A DNA stretch of 64,000 nucleotides from Pseudomonas vanderleydeniana (GCF_014268755.2 NZ_CP077093.1:1042001-1106000); one strand, 5' to 3'; counted from the first letter of the stretch, positions 12,182-22,118 are shown. Numbers and translations: made by a program. The notes: generated by a model not told the origin, from the letters alone.

Positions 12182-12205
12182 CGACGCCGGTCGTGCCCGG
12201 CGTCG
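12182..12205 (-). terminator. Hairpin terminator after hemL
   Basis: A perfect 9-bp stem (CGACGCCGG / CCGGCGTCG) with a 6-base loop lies 23 bases past the hemL stop on the minus strand. It is followed by ACTTTCCC, so the T-tract is short. Confidence 0.5.
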
Positions 12206-12227
12206 GCTCTGTCACGGCTTGCAGTGC

Positions 12228-13511
12228 TTACTTCAGGGCGGCGAAAGCCCGCTCGGCGGCATCCAGGGTCAGCTTCAGCTCGGTTTCGCCATGGGCGATC
12301 GAGGTGAAGCCGGCTTCGAAGGCGCTTGGTGCCAGGTACACGCCACCTTCGAGCATCAGGTGGAAGAAGCGCTTGAAGCGCTCGGCATCGCTGGCCATGA
12401 CATCTTCGAAGGTGACGATGTCGTCGGCGCCGCTGAAGTACAGGCCGAACATGCCGCCGGCCTGGGTGGTGACGAACGGGATGCCGGCGGCATCGGCGCG
12501 CTGTTGCAGGCCGTCGAGCAGGCGCGTGGTGTAGTCGGTCAGCTCGGCATGGAAGCCCGGCCGGCTGATCAGGCGCAGGGTGGTCAGGCCGGCGGCCATC
12601 GCCAGCGGGTTGCCGGACAGGGTGCCGGCCTGGTAGACCGGGCCCAGCGGGGCGATGCGCGACATGATCTCGCGTTTGCCGCCGAAGCAGCCGACCGGCA
12701 TGCCGCCGCCAATGATCTTGCCGAAGGTGCTCAAGTCCGGGGTCACGCCGTAGTGGGCCTGGGCGCCACCGAGGGCGACGCGGAAGCCGGTCATCACTTC
12801 GTCGAAAATCAGCACGACGCCGTGCTGGTCGCACAGGCTGCGCAGGCCTTCGAGGAAGCCGGGTGCCGGCGGTACGCAGTTCATGTTGCCGGCCACCGGC
12901 TCGACGATGATGCAGGCGACTTCCTGGCCGACTTCGCCAAGCATCTTCGCCACGGCATCGATGTCGTTGAACGGCAGGGTCAGGGTGTGTTTGGCGAACG
13001 CCGCCGGCACGCCGGCCGAACTTGGTACGCCCTGGGTCAGGGCGCCGGAGCCGGCCTTGACCAGCAGGCTGTCGGAGTGGCCGTGGTAGCAGCCTTCGAA
13101 CTTGATGATGCTGTCGCGACCGGTGTAGCCACGGGCCAGGCGGATGGCGCTCATGGTCGCCTCGGTGCCGGAGCTGACCATGCGCACCATTTCCATCGAC
13201 GGCACGATCGAGCAGACCAGGTCGGCCATCTCGGTTTCCATGGCGGTCGGCGCACCATAGGACAGGCCGTGTTCCAGTTGCCTGCGCACGGCATCGAGCA
13301 CGTCCGGATGGCTGTGGCCGAGGATCATCGGGCCCCAGGAGCCCACGTAGTCGACATAGCGCTTGTCGTCTTCGTCGGTGACGTAGGCGCCTTCGGCGTG
13401 CTTGAAGAACAGCGGGGTGCCGCCGACGCTCTTGAACGCCCGAACAGGCGAGTTCACGCCACCGGGAATGTGTTTCTGGGCATTGGCAAACAGCGTTTCG
13501 GAACGAGACAT
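12228..13511 (-). CDS. hemL: Glutamate-1-semialdehyde 2,1-aminomutase
   Basis: HemL is a PLP enzyme converting glutamate-1-semialdehyde to 5-aminolevulinate, the first dedicated tetrapyrrole precursor in the C5 pathway. The 427-residue protein has the class III aminotransferase signature [18 protein letters not shown] and the PLP lysine in [14 protein letters not shown] (about residue 265). The N-terminus [20 protein letters not shown] is characteristic. It is the third gene after thiD and thiE, only 18 bases from thiE. Confidence 0.97.
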   Translation of the reverse strand: MSRSETLFANAQKHIPGGVNSPVRAFKSVGGTPLFFKHAEGAYVTDEDDKRYVDYVGSWGPMILGHSHPDVLDAVRRQLEHGLSYGAPTAMETEMADLVCSIVPSMEMVRMVSSGTEATMSAIRLARGYTGRDSIIKFEGCYHGHSDSLLVKAGSGALTQGVPSSAGVPAAFAKHTLTLPFNDIDAVAKMLGEVGQEVACIIVEPVAGNMNCVPPAPGFLEGLRSLCDQHGVVLIFDEVMTGFRVALGGAQAHYGVTPDLSTFGKIIGGGMPVGCFGGKREIMSRIAPLGPVYQAGTLSGNPLAMAAGLTTLRLISRPGFHAELTDYTTRLLDGLQQRADAAGIPFVTTQAGGMFGLYFSGADDIVTFEDVMASDAERFKRFFHLMLEGGVYLAPSAFEAGFTSIAHGETELKLTLDAAERAFAALK

Positions 13512-13529
13512 GGTCGGGCTCTCAAAAAA

Positions 13530-14153
13530 TCATGAAGTGAAGAGGGCATTGAAGGCGCGCGCGCGGCGCGTCACTTCCTGGGCGCTTTCGGCGCCGAACA
13601 GGCCATGGATCACCGCCAGCAGGTCGGCACCGTGGGCGACCAGCGGTGCGGCATTGTCCAGGGTGATGCCACCAATCACGCAGATCGGCAGGTGCAGCGC
13701 AGGGCGTGCCCGTTCGAGCAGGGCGATGTCGGCCGCCGGTGCACCGGGCTTGGTGTTGGAATTGAAGAAGCGGCCGAAGGCAACGTAGCTGGCACCCTCG
13801 CGGGCGGCCTGTTCGGCCAGTTCCAGCTGCGCATGGCAGGTGGCACCGATGATTGCCTGGCTGCCGAGCAGCGCCCGGGCCGGGGTCAGCGGGCCGTCGG
13901 TCTGGCCCAGGTGGACGCCCACCCCGAGGCGCGCGGCCAGCTCGGCGTCGTCGTTGATGATCAGCCGGGTCCGGTAGCGCTCGCAGAGCCTGAGCAACGC
14001 CTCGGCCTCGCGCAGGCGGCGGGCCTCGTCATTGCTCTTGTCACGGTACTGCAGCAGCGTCACGCCACCTTCCAGTGCGGCCTCGACATGGGTCAGGAAC
14101 TTGCCGGCCAGCAACTGGCTGTCGGTGATGGCATACAGGCCACGTAGTTTCAT
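13530..14153 (-). CDS. thiE: Thiamine-phosphate synthase
   Basis: ThiE joins HMP-pyrophosphate and thiazole phosphate to give thiamine phosphate. The 207-residue TIM-barrel protein shows [13 protein letters not shown] (pyrophosphate site), [23 protein letters not shown], a glycine-rich phosphate loop [21 protein letters not shown], and a normal length. It lies 32 bases after thiD. No TPP riboswitch is evident upstream of thiD. Confidence 0.95.
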   Translation of the reverse strand: MKLRGLYAITDSQLLAGKFLTHVEAALEGGVTLLQYRDKSNDEARRLREAEALLRLCERYRTRLIINDDAELAARLGVGVHLGQTDGPLTPARALLGSQAIIGATCHAQLELAEQAAREGASYVAFGRFFNSNTKPGAPAADIALLERARPALHLPICVIGGITLDNAAPLVAHGADLLAVIHGLFGAESAQEVTRRARAFNALFTS

Positions 14154-14185
14154 CGGTTCGGCCTCAAGGTGTTACGGGTGGCGCA

Positions 14186-14983
14186 TCACGAGCAGAAGTC
14201 CAGCGGCAGGCGGCGCGGTACGAATTGCCCCTTGCCCAGTTGTTCGGCGTCGCGCAGGGTGCGCCAGGTGTAGTCCAGGGCCGACTGTACGGCACTGACC
14301 AGTTGCTCGCCCTGGGCCAGGCGACCGGCGAGTGCGCTCGCCAGGGTGCAGCCCGAGCCATGGTAGCTGCCGGGCAGGCGCTGGCACTTGAAGGTCTGGC
14401 GGCTGCCGTCGCGACCGTACAGGCGGTTGTGGATTTCCTCTTCTTCGCCATGGCCGCCGGTGATCAGCAGGTACTGGCAGTACGGCAGGAGTTTTTCCGC
14501 GCATTCGTCGGCGCTGCCTTCGGGCAGTTCGGCCAGGATGCGTGCTTCAGGCAGGTTGGGGGTGGCGATCCTGGCCAGGGGCAACAGGCGCTCGCGCATG
14601 GCATAGCCGACTTCGTCCTTGCCCAGGCGACCGCCGCCGCCGGCGCGCAACACCGGGTCGCAGACCATTGGCAGGTGCGGGTGGGCCTGGAGCAGCTCGA
14701 CCACGGTGTCGACCATTTCCAGGGAACCGAGCATACCCAGCTTGACCGCCGCGACTGTCGAATCGTTGAGTACCGCATTGGCCTGGGCCAACACCCACTC
14801 GCGATCGAGCACGCGGAAATCGCTGACATTCACCGTATCCTGCACGGTCAGCGCGGTGACAGCGGGAGCTGCATGACAGCCCTGGGCGAGCAGGGCTTCG
14901 ATATCCGCCTGGAGGCCGGCACCGCCACTGGGGTCGTGTCCGGAAAGGCAGAGAACAACGGGACGAGAGCTGTAGGTATTCAT
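14186..14983 (-). CDS. thiD: Hydroxymethylpyrimidine/phosphomethylpyrimidine kinase
   Basis: ThiD phosphorylates HMP and HMP-P for thiamine synthesis. The 265-residue ribokinase-fold protein has LCLSGHDPSGGAGLQADIEA at the N-terminus, VCDPVLRAGGGGRLG, TPNLPEARIL and the anion hole/catalytic motif GSGCTLASALAG. I use the ATG at 14983 (MNTYSSRPVVLCLSG); an in-frame ATG 102 bases upstream would add a non-conserved leader. First gene of thiD-thiE-hemL, divergent from ladS. Confidence 0.94.
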   Translation of the reverse strand: MNTYSSRPVVLCLSGHDPSGGAGLQADIEALLAQGCHAAPAVTALTVQDTVNVSDFRVLDREWVLAQANAVLNDSTVAAVKLGMLGSLEMVDTVVELLQAHPHLPMVCDPVLRAGGGGRLGKDEVGYAMRERLLPLARIATPNLPEARILAELPEGSADECAEKLLPYCQYLLITGGHGEEEEIHNRLYGRDGSRQTFKCQRLPGSYHGSGCTLASALAGRLAQGEQLVSAVQSALDYTWRTLRDAEQLGKGQFVPRRLPLDFCS

Positions 14984-15152
14984 GGGGCGCGAGCTTACCA
15001 CCAATCGCTTTGTTCGGAATCGTCCACGCAACGTTGCGTTTTTGCCCTGAAGGTTTGTCCGATACGGCCGATAGCAGCTATCCATGAATGCGATTGAATC
15101 GCCGAAAAGCCCGTCCTAGAGCCATTAAATGAAAAATTTCAATGGTGTTTTT

Positions 15153-15168
15153 TAGCCATCAGTGGCTA
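15153..15168. promoter_or_regulatory. Short palindrome in the thiD/ladS intergenic region
   Basis: TAGCCA-TCAG-TGGCTA is a perfect 6-bp dyad about 100 bases before the ladS start, overlapping a possible -10 (TATGCT at 15167). It could be an operator; the binding protein is unknown. Confidence 0.35.
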
Positions 15169-15268
15169 TGCTAGAGTGGATCCAAACGAATAACAGGCTA
15201 TGCGGCATCACGTCGTCTCAAGGGAATGGAGGCTCCTGACGCGACCGGAATGGCCATGCTGGGGCTGT

Positions 15269-17635
15269 ATGCGCTATTTGCTGATGATGTTGTTGAGCTG
15301 GCTGCCGCTGATGGCGAGCGCAGTCGAGTTTGATGAATCCACTCAGAGCCTGCCCCTGGGCCGGATCATGCAGGTGTTCGAAGACGTGAGCGGCCAAGCC
15401 GCTATCGCGGACATTGCCTCGCCTGCGATGGCCGGTCATTTCCGCCGGCACGACAAGGACACGCTCAATGCGGGCTACTCGCAATCGGCGTTCTGGCTCA
15501 AGGTCGACCTGACCTACAAACCGAAAGATCCCGGTGTACGGCGAACCTGGCTGCTGGAGCTGGCCTACCCGCCGATGGACCACATCGATCTCTACCTGCC
15601 GGACGCCAGCGGTGAGTACCGCCTCAGCCAGCGCACCGGCGATGAACTGCCCTTCGCCAGCCGACCGATCAGGCAGAACAACTACCTGTTCGAGCTGGAC
15701 TTCGCGCCCAACGAAAGCAAGACCGTCTACCTGCGCCTGCAGACCGAAGGTTCGGTCCAGGCACCGCTGAGCCTCTGGTCGGCGCAGGCCTACCTGGAGG
15801 ACCAGCCGGTACGCCTGTATGTGCTCGGGCTGATCTATGGCGTGCTGCTGGGGATGCTGGTCTACAACCTGTTCATCTACCTCAGCGTGCGCGACACCAG
15901 CTACCTCTACTACATCTTCTACATCGCCTCGTTCGGTTTCTACCAGTTGTCGGTCAACGGTGCGGCGGTGCAGTATTTCTGGCCGAACAACCCCTGGTGG
16001 GCCAACGCCGCGACGCCGTTCCTGATCGGCGCGGCGGGCTTCTTCGGTTGCCAGTTCGCCCGCAGTTTCCTCGACACGGCCGCGCACAGCCGCTGGCTGG
16101 ACCGCGTGCTGTTGCTGTTGATGGCGTTCGGCGCGCTGGTCATGACGCTGTCGCTGATGAGCAGCTACGCGTTGGCCCTGCGCCTGGCAACGGCGCTGGC
16201 GCTGGCCTTCACCGTGACCATCTTCTTCGCCGGTGCCCGGGCCTGGTACCGTGGCCAGCGGGTGGCGCGCTATTTCCTCATCGCCTGGTCGGCGTTCCTG
16301 CTGGGCGGGTTGGTCAATACCCTGATGGTGCTGGGCTACCTGCCGAACATGTTCCTGACCATGTACGCCAGCCAGATCGGCTCGGCCCTGGAGGTCGGCC
16401 TGCTGTCGCTGGCCCTGGCCGACCGGATCAACGCCATGCGCGAGCAGCAGGCGCAGACGCTGCTGGAGTCCGGGCAGAAACTGGAAGTGCTGAACCAGGA
16501 ACTGGCCAACAGCAACCGCCTGAAGGACGAGTTCCTGGCGACGGTCACCCACGAGCTGCGCACGCCGATGAACGGCGTGATCGGCTCGCTGGAGCTGATG
16601 CAGACCGTGGCATTGAACCCGGAACTGGAGCAGTACCAACAGACCGCCGCCGGTTCGGCGCGGGACATGATGCGCATGGTCAACGGCCTGCTCACCCTGA
16701 CCGAATTGCAGGCTGGGCGCCTCAAGGTGTATCCGCAGGCGTTCAGCCTGCGCGAGATGCTCAAGGGCCTGCAGGAACAGTTCGCCGGCAATGTGCTGAA
16801 CAAGGGGCTGCACTTCGCCGTCGAGGTGGCCGAGGAGCTGCCCGACAGCCTCCATGGCGATGCGACGAAAATCGTCCAGTGCCTGGAATGCCTGGTGGAC
16901 AACGCGATCAAGTTCACCCGCGAAGGCGGGCTGGTATTGCGGGTGATCGGGCACGCGGCCGAGCCAGGGCAACTGACGCTGTCCTTTGCCGTGATCGACA
17001 GCGGTATCGGCTTCACACACCTGGACGAGGCCACGCTGTACCAGCGCTTCTTCCAGCTCGACGGTTCGATGACCCGCGAATACGGCGGCCTGGGCATTGG
17101 CCTGGCGATCTGTCGGCAGCTGGTCGGGTTGATGGGCGGACGCATGACCCACCAATCCGAGCCCGGAATGGGCAGCCGCTTCCAGATCGAGGTGGATCTG
17201 GAAGTGCGTGCTCCACGGATTGCCCGGCCGCTGTCGATGCCGCGCAAGCCGCAGGAGTGCACGGTACTGCTGGTGGACGGCAATGAGGTCAGCCAACTGG
17301 TGGTCAGGGGCATGCTGCTCAAGCTCGGCTACCGGGTGCTGACCGCCAACGAGCCACGGGCGGCCATCGACACCTTGCGGTTGGAAAGTGTCGACGCCTT
17401 GCTGCTCGACGGCGCGGCCGACCCGCAGGGCGGGGCGATCCTGTGCGAGCAGGTCCGCCGCTCGGCAATGCCGATCCTGGCGCTGACCGGCCTGGTCAAC
17501 GGTGTGGAGCATGAACGCTGCCGGGCTGCTGGGGTCACCGACTACCTGCACAAACCGGTGCGTTTCGAGGAGTTGCAGGGGGTGCTGGCGCGCCGCCTGT
17601 TGAGTCCGGTAGAGGGTGAAAGCGCCGGTATTTAG
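15269..17635 (+). CDS. ladS: Hybrid sensor histidine kinase LadS
   Basis: The 788-residue protein has a signal peptide (MRYLLMMLLSWLPLMASA), a periplasmic 7TMR-DISMED2 sensor domain (about 25-170), a seven-helix 7TMR-DISM membrane region (about 180-385), a HisKA domain with His428 in TVTHELRTPMNG, an HATPase domain (VDNAIKFTREGG, DSGIGF, GGLGIGLAICRQLVGLMGG) and a C-terminal receiver with Asp714 (DALLLDGAAD). In P. aeruginosa LadS, this architecture feeds calcium-dependent signals into GacS/GacA and the Rsm sRNAs, favouring biofilm over motility. The thiD-thiE-hemL neighbourhood is the same as for P. aeruginosa ladS. The ATG at 15269 is preferred over 15200 because it gives a clean signal peptide. 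Confidence 0.88.
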   Translation: MRYLLMMLLSWLPLMASAVEFDESTQSLPLGRIMQVFEDVSGQAAIADIASPAMAGHFRRHDKDTLNAGYSQSAFWLKVDLTYKPKDPGVRRTWLLELAYPPMDHIDLYLPDASGEYRLSQRTGDELPFASRPIRQNNYLFELDFAPNESKTVYLRLQTEGSVQAPLSLWSAQAYLEDQPVRLYVLGLIYGVLLGMLVYNLFIYLSVRDTSYLYYIFYIASFGFYQLSVNGAAVQYFWPNNPWWANAATPFLIGAAGFFGCQFARSFLDTAAHSRWLDRVLLLLMAFGALVMTLSLMSSYALALRLATALALAFTVTIFFAGARAWYRGQRVARYFLIAWSAFLLGGLVNTLMVLGYLPNMFLTMYASQIGSALEVGLLSLALADRINAMREQQAQTLLESGQKLEVLNQELANSNRLKDEFLATVTHELRTPMNGVIGSLELMQTVALNPELEQYQQTAAGSARDMMRMVNGLLTLTELQAGRLKVYPQAFSLREMLKGLQEQFAGNVLNKGLHFAVEVAEELPDSLHGDATKIVQCLECLVDNAIKFTREGGLVLRVIGHAAEPGQLTLSFAVIDSGIGFTHLDEATLYQRFFQLDGSMTREYGGLGIGLAICRQLVGLMGGRMTHQSEPGMGSRFQIEVDLEVRAPRIARPLSMPRKPQECTVLLVDGNEVSQLVVRGMLLKLGYRVLTANEPRAAIDTLRLESVDALLLDGAADPQGGAILCEQVRRSAMPILALTGLVNGVEHERCRAAGVTDYLHKPVRFEELQGVLARRLLSPVEGESAGI

Positions 17636-17712
17636 GCGCGTATGCCACTTTTTTCCCCGGGTTGTGCGTGATTCACTGGACCTTCAGGTACTTCCTGCAG
17701 GAGCTTGTCCCG

Positions 17713-19362
17713 ATGAATCTCCATCAGTACGCCGAAACCCACGAAGTCACCAACCAGCCACCGTCGCTCGATGGCGCCAACCTCTACCGGATCGACCTGC
17801 CGTTGCAGGAGTGGTCGCGGCGCCTTGGGGCCGGCTGGGCGCAGGCGCGGATCGACGCCTATGGCGCGTTGGCCGGCGGGCCGCTGATGGAGGCGGGGTT
17901 CCTGGCCAACCAGAACAAGCCGGTATTCGTCAGTCACGATCGCTACGGCCACCGGCAGGACCTCGTGGAGTTCCACCCGGCCTACCATGAGCTGATGCGT
18001 ACCGCCATCGAGCACGGCCTGCCCTCGTTGCCCTGGACCGATCCGCAGGAGGGTGCACACGTGGCCCGCGCGGCGATGACCTACCTGCACAGCCAGGCCG
18101 AGGCCGGCACTGGTTGTCCGCTGACCATGACCTTCGCCTGCGTGCCGGCCTTGAAGTTGCAGGCGGATATCGCCGGGCAGTGGCTGCCGAGCATCCTCAG
18201 TACCCGGTACGATCCCCGCAATGTCGGTATCGCCCACAAGAGTGGTGCCACCATCGGCATGGCGATGACCGAGAAGCAGGGCGGCACCGACGTTCGAGCC
18301 AACACCACGCGGGCCTATCCGGTGGGCGCTGGTGGTCCCGGCCAGCCTTACGAGCTGGTGGGGCACAAGTGGTTCTGCTCGGCGCCCATGTGCGACGCCT
18401 TTCTGACCCTGGCCCAGACCGACAAGGGCCTGACCTGTTTCCTGTTACCCCGGCATCGCCCGGACGACAGTCGCAACCAGTTCTATATCCAGCGCCTGAA
18501 GAACAAGCTGGGCAATTGCTCCAACGCTTCGAGCGAGGTGGAGTTTCGTGGCGCCCTGGCCTGGATGATCGGCGAGGAAGGGCGTGGCGTGCCGACCATC
18601 ATCGAGATGGTGGCGATGACCCGCTTCGATTGCATGGTCGGCTCCAGCGCCCTGATGCGCCAGGCCTTGACCCAGGCCAGTCACCACTGCGCGCACCGGC
18701 GGGTCGGCGGGCGCCTGCTCAGTGAGCAACCTTTGATGCAGAACGTGCTGGCGGACCTGGCGCTGGAGAGCGAAGCGGCCCTGGCCCTGAGCCTGCGCAT
18801 GGGCCAGGCGCTGGATCGCCTGGGCGATGGGCACGAAGCCCGTTTCGCCCGGCTGGTCACGGCGGTGGGCAAGTACTGGATCTGCAAGCGGGCGCCGGCC
18901 ATGATCAACGAGGCGGCCGAATGCATGGGCGGCGCCGGCTACGTGGAAGACAGCATCCTGCCACGGCTGTATCGCGAGGCGCCGGTGAACTCGACCTGGG
19001 AAGGCTCGGGGAACGTGCAGTGCCTGGATGTGCTGCGTTCGCTGTCGAAAGAGCCGGGCGTGCTCGAAGTGCTGTTCGACGAACTGGGTGATGGTCATGG
19101 CGACAAGCGCCTGGCCCGGCATATCGAGCAACTCAAGCAGGCCTTCGCCGACACCGGCGACATCCAGTATCGCGCCCGCCAATTGACCGAGGACATCGCC
19201 CTGGCCCTGCAGGCCAAGCTGCTGCTGGAAGCGGGTAACTCGGCGGTCAGCGACGGCTTCATCGCCGCTCGCCTCGGTGGTCGAGGCCTGGTCTACGGCA
19301 CCTTGCCGTGTGGCGTGAATGTCGAGGCCATCGTTGCCCGTTCAACTCCCCAAGGCTTCTGA
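17713..19362 (+). CDS. AidB-like acyl-CoA dehydrogenase
   Basis: A 549-residue flavoprotein of the acyl-CoA dehydrogenase family, AidB branch (longer than the usual 380-residue enzymes). Recognisable parts are MAMTEKQGGTDVRANTTRA (flavin/substrate loop), GHKWFCSAPMCDAFL and CMGGAGYVEDSILPRLYREA. The segment NSTWEGSGNVQCLDVLRSL carries the region of the catalytic base in isovaleryl-CoA-type members. AidB proteins bind DNA and are linked to alkylation protection in E. coli; in Pseudomonas the substrate is unknown. The start MNLHQYAETHEVTNQPP is chosen over an upstream in-frame ATG at 17662. Confidence 0.87.
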   Translation: MNLHQYAETHEVTNQPPSLDGANLYRIDLPLQEWSRRLGAGWAQARIDAYGALAGGPLMEAGFLANQNKPVFVSHDRYGHRQDLVEFHPAYHELMRTAIEHGLPSLPWTDPQEGAHVARAAMTYLHSQAEAGTGCPLTMTFACVPALKLQADIAGQWLPSILSTRYDPRNVGIAHKSGATIGMAMTEKQGGTDVRANTTRAYPVGAGGPGQPYELVGHKWFCSAPMCDAFLTLAQTDKGLTCFLLPRHRPDDSRNQFYIQRLKNKLGNCSNASSEVEFRGALAWMIGEEGRGVPTIIEMVAMTRFDCMVGSSALMRQALTQASHHCAHRRVGGRLLSEQPLMQNVLADLALESEAALALSLRMGQALDRLGDGHEARFARLVTAVGKYWICKRAPAMINEAAECMGGAGYVEDSILPRLYREAPVNSTWEGSGNVQCLDVLRSLSKEPGVLEVLFDELGDGHGDKRLARHIEQLKQAFADTGDIQYRARQLTEDIALALQAKLLLEAGNSAVSDGFIAARLGGRGLVYGTLPCGVNVEAIVARSTPQGF

Positions 19363-19393
19363 TACTACAGGTAGGATGAACTGGGCGACGACT

Positions 19394-19424
19394 ACTGCGG
19401 CGTCCCGACAAGCCCGCTCGCCAC
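19394..19424. repeat. Degenerate single REP arm
   Basis: ACAAGCCCGCTCGCCAC resembles the right half of a REP, with GACAAGCC replacing GGCAAGCC. No matching arm is nearby. It lies in the 172-base gap between the acyl-CoA dehydrogenase and amn. Confidence 0.6.
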
Positions 19425-19534
19425 CGGTGTACGCCGGTCCACGAATCGCGAGGGAAACGAAAAGCCGATGTTTCCGTCTGACGATGTTGCAGGCAAGATG
19501 AGGGCCTGCAACATCAAAAGACAGGATACTCTCC

Positions 19535-20998
19535 GTGACCGAAGCTTTTATTGTCGTGCAATCCGCTGAACAGGCCGTCGACCGCCTGGCCGAACTCCAC
19601 GAGCGTGCGACCAGCGCCCTGAGCCAGGCGCTCAAGCGCTACCTCAAGGATCGCATCGAGCCCGACGCCGAACAGCGTGCGCTGTTCCGCTACCCTGAAT
19701 TGCGCCTGACCTACACCTACCAGGGTGAAGTGCCGACGATCACCCGCGCCTATGCCAAGGTCCAGTTGCCCGGTACCTACAGCGCCACCGTCACCCACCC
19801 CCGTGCCTTCCGCAAATACCTGCTGGAACAGCTGGTGCCGTTGATGCGTGATTTCACCGTGACGGTGGAAGTCGGTGTCAGCGAGCAGAACATCCCCTAT
19901 CCCTACGTGGTCGAGCAGGGCGATGAGCTGGCCGGCTCCGGCGTGACCGCCGCAGCCCTGGCGCGAGTGTTCCCGAGCACCGACCTGTCTGCCGCCACCG
20001 ACGATATCGCCGACGGCCTGCACGACTGGGAGAGCGCCGAACCCCTGCCGCTGGGCCTGTTCGACGCGGCCCGGGTCGACTTCTCCCTGCGTCGCCTGGT
20101 GCACTACACCGGCAGCGACTGGCGCCATGTGCAGCCGTGGATCCTGCTGACCAACTATCACCGCTACGTTGACCAGTTCATCCTCCATGGCCTGGAACAA
20201 CTGCGTGACGACCCGCGTTTCGTGCGCATGGTGCTGCCGGGCAACGTGATCATCGACAAGGGCCTGGACTATGCCGAGGCCCAGGCCGTGGCTGCCGCCG
20301 TGGTCTGGCATCGCTACCAGATGCCGGCCTACCACCTGCAGGCGGCCGATGGCCACGGCGTGACCCTGGTCAACATCGGCGTCGGCCCGTCCAACGCCAA
20401 GAACATCACCGACCACCTGGCGGTGCTGCGTCCGCATTGCTGGCTGATGATCGGCCACTGCGGCGGTCTGCGCCAATCCCAGACCATTGGCGACTACGTG
20501 CTGGCCCACGCCTACATGCGCCGCGACGGCATTCTCGACCGCGTGGTACCACCGAACATCCCGATCCCGGCTCTGGCCGAAGTACAACTGGCGCTGCAGG
20601 AAGCGGCGGCCAATGTCACCGGCGACAAGGGCGACGACCTGAAGAAGCGCCTGCGTACCGGTACCGTGCTGACCTACGACGACCGCAACTGGGAACTGCG
20701 CTGGGCCCAGGAGCGGCCGCTGATCAACCTGTCGCGTGCCGTGGCCGTGGACATGGAAAGCGGCACCATCGCCGCCCAGGGCTATCGCCTGCGCGTGCCC
20801 TACGGCACCTTGCTCTGTGTCTCGGACAAGCCGCTGCACAGCGAGATCAAGCTGCCGGGTTCGGCGAACGCGTTCTATGAGCGTGCGGTCAGCCAGCACC
20901 TGAAGATCGGCATCGCTGCCGTGGACCTGCTGCGCACCGAGCTGCATTCGCTGCACTCGCGCAAACTGCGCAGTTTCGACGAGCCGCCGTTCCGCTGA
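19535..20998 (+). CDS. amn: AMP nucleosidase
   Basis: Amn hydrolyses AMP to adenine and ribose 5-phosphate, helping to set the adenylate pool. The 487-residue length is right for bacterial Amn. It has an N-terminal Amn-specific domain (about 1-170) and a C-terminal phosphorylase-like domain with GVGPSNAKNITDHLAVLRP, CWLMIGHCGGLRQSQTIGDY and VAVDMESGTIAAQGYRLRVP. The last of these carries the Glu of the MES motif that contacts the ribose in nucleoside phosphorylases. It is monocistronic, followed by REP and multi-hairpin repeats. Confidence 0.95.
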   Translation: MTEAFIVVQSAEQAVDRLAELHERATSALSQALKRYLKDRIEPDAEQRALFRYPELRLTYTYQGEVPTITRAYAKVQLPGTYSATVTHPRAFRKYLLEQLVPLMRDFTVTVEVGVSEQNIPYPYVVEQGDELAGSGVTAAALARVFPSTDLSAATDDIADGLHDWESAEPLPLGLFDAARVDFSLRRLVHYTGSDWRHVQPWILLTNYHRYVDQFILHGLEQLRDDPRFVRMVLPGNVIIDKGLDYAEAQAVAAAVVWHRYQMPAYHLQAADGHGVTLVNIGVGPSNAKNITDHLAVLRPHCWLMIGHCGGLRQSQTIGDYVLAHAYMRRDGILDRVVPPNIPIPALAEVQLALQEAAANVTGDKGDDLKKRLRTGTVLTYDDRNWELRWAQERPLINLSRAVAVDMESGTIAAQGYRLRVPYGTLLCVSDKPLHSEIKLPGSANAFYERAVSQHLKIGIAAVDLLRTELHSLHSRKLRSFDEPPFR

Positions 20999-21047
20999 TA
21001 TCGATGGTGTGGGCGGCCGCGGAGTCTTGTGTCGCTCATGTTGACGC

Positions 21048-21074
21048 TTTCGCGGGCAAGCCCGGCTCCTACAG
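21048..21074. repeat. Single REP arm after amn
   Basis: TTTCGCGGGCAAGCCCGGCT is one REP arm without a nearby partner, immediately before the multi-hairpin repeat copy at 21086. Confidence 0.7.
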
Positions 21075-21085
21075 TACCGCGTTGT

Positions 21086-21192
21086 GATCGTTCCCACGCT
21101 CTGCGTGGGAATGCCTCTCTGGACGCTCGGCGTCCGCTTTTGTGACGCATGGCGTCACGGGCTGCGTTCCCACGCGGCGCGTGGGAACGATC
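21086..21192. repeat. Multi-hairpin extragenic repeat, copy 1
   Basis: A 107-bp element bounded by GATCGTTCCCACGC and its inverse GCGTGGGAACGATC. Inside are a hairpin at the left end (CCCACGC-TCT-GCGTGGG), GGACGC-TCG-GCGTCC and GTGACGC-ATG-GCGTCAC. A second copy in reverse orientation is at 41727-41832. It has no coding capacity and lies after amn. Confidence 0.85.
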
Positions 21193-21281
21193 ATCAAGTC
21201 CTGTCTGGGCCCTCGCCTGTGGAATTAATGCGCCATACGCCCTAGCATGACGACTCCCGATTCTCAGATGTCCATTTCACC

Positions 21282-21914
21282 ATGTCTCGTCCCCCCCGCC
21301 CCATCGCCCGCCGTTCAGCGGCGAAAAGTCCCGTTGCTCCCCGTCGTGTCGCCAAGGCGCCGCCGAGCGAGCCCAGGCTGATCCTGTTCAACAAGCCGTT
21401 CGACGTGTTGACCCAGTTCAGCGACGGTGAAGGCCGGGCGACGCTCAAGGACTTCATCGATGTGGCTGGCGTCTACCCGGCCGGGCGCCTGGATCGCGAC
21501 AGTGAAGGCCTGCTGCTGTTGACCAACGACGGTCAGCTCCAGGCGCGCATTGCCGACCCCAGGCACAAGCTGGCGAAAACCTACTGGGTGCAGGTCGAGG
21601 GCATTCCCACGGCGGAGCAGATCGAGCGCCTGTGCAAGGGCGTCGAGTTGAACGATGGCATGACCCTGCCGGCCCAGGCCCGTGCCCTGGAAGAACCGCA
21701 GCTCTGGCCGCGCAATCCGCCGGTGCGCTTTCGCCAGAGCATTCCCACCAGCTGGCTGGAACTGATCATCCGTGAAGGCCGCAACCGGCAGGTACGCCGG
21801 ATGACGGCAGCCGTGGGCCTGCCGACCTTGCGTCTGGTGCGGGTGCGGATTGGTGACTGGACACTCGACGGGCTCGACCAGGGCCAGTGGAAGGAAGTCC
21901 CGGCGCGGTTATAG
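21282..21914 (+). CDS. rluE: 23S rRNA pseudouridine synthase (RsuA/RluE family)
   Basis: A 210-residue pseudouridine synthase. A basic N-terminal extension ([20 protein letters not shown]) precedes the catalytic domain: [14 protein letters not shown], the catalytic-Asp motif [17 protein letters not shown] (about residue 71), KTYWVQVEG and [23 protein letters not shown]. It lacks the N-terminal S4 domain of RsuA/RluB/RluF, consistent with RluE, which modifies U2457 in E. coli 23S rRNA. The exact target here is inferred. Its 3' end overlaps the convergent DUF2788 gene by 6 bases. Confidence 0.85.
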   Translation: MSRPPRPIARRSAAKSPVAPRRVAKAPPSEPRLILFNKPFDVLTQFSDGEGRATLKDFIDVAGVYPAGRLDRDSEGLLLLTNDGQLQARIADPRHKLAKTYWVQVEGIPTAEQIERLCKGVELNDGMTLPAQARALEEPQLWPRNPPVRFRQSIPTSWLELIIREGRNRQVRRMTAAVGLPTLRLVRVRIGDWTLDGLDQGQWKEVPARL

Positions 21915-22118
21915 CGAGCCGGACTCGATCAGGCCGATCACCACGCTCTTGATCACGAACGCGGCCACGCCCAGGCCCAGCACGAAGAACAGGATCAGCG
22001 TACCGAAGCGTCCGGCCTTGGACTTCTTCGCCAGGTCCCAGACGATGAAACCCATGAAAATGATCAGGATGCTGACCAGGCCGGTCATCATCCACTCTTC
22101 GAAAACGGCAGGATCCAT
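21909..22118 (-). CDS. DUF2788 family small membrane protein
   Basis: A 69-residue protein with two hydrophobic segments ([17 protein letters not shown] and [21 protein letters not shown]), matching the small DUF2788 membrane family; function unknown. It starts [13 protein letters not shown] and has an AGAGTC-like Shine-Dalgarno. The 6-base tail-to-tail overlap with rluE leaves no room for a terminator between them. Confidence 0.8.
   Translation of the reverse strand: MDPAVFEEWMMTGLVSILIIFMGFIVWDLAKKSKAGRFGTLILFFVLGLGVAAFVIKSVVIGLIESGSL

Noticed and set aside
12126..13535. 469-codon open frame opposite hemL
   Set aside because: Antisense shadow of a clear aminotransferase.
15218..17551. 777-codon open frame opposite ladS
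   Set aside because: Antisense shadow of the hybrid kinase; His/Gln/Arg-rich composition with no domain.
21001..21281. Multi-hairpin repeat as a tRNA or attachment site
   Set aside because: No cloverleaf, anticodon or CCA-like end; the hairpins are short perfect stems and a second copy exists elsewhere.
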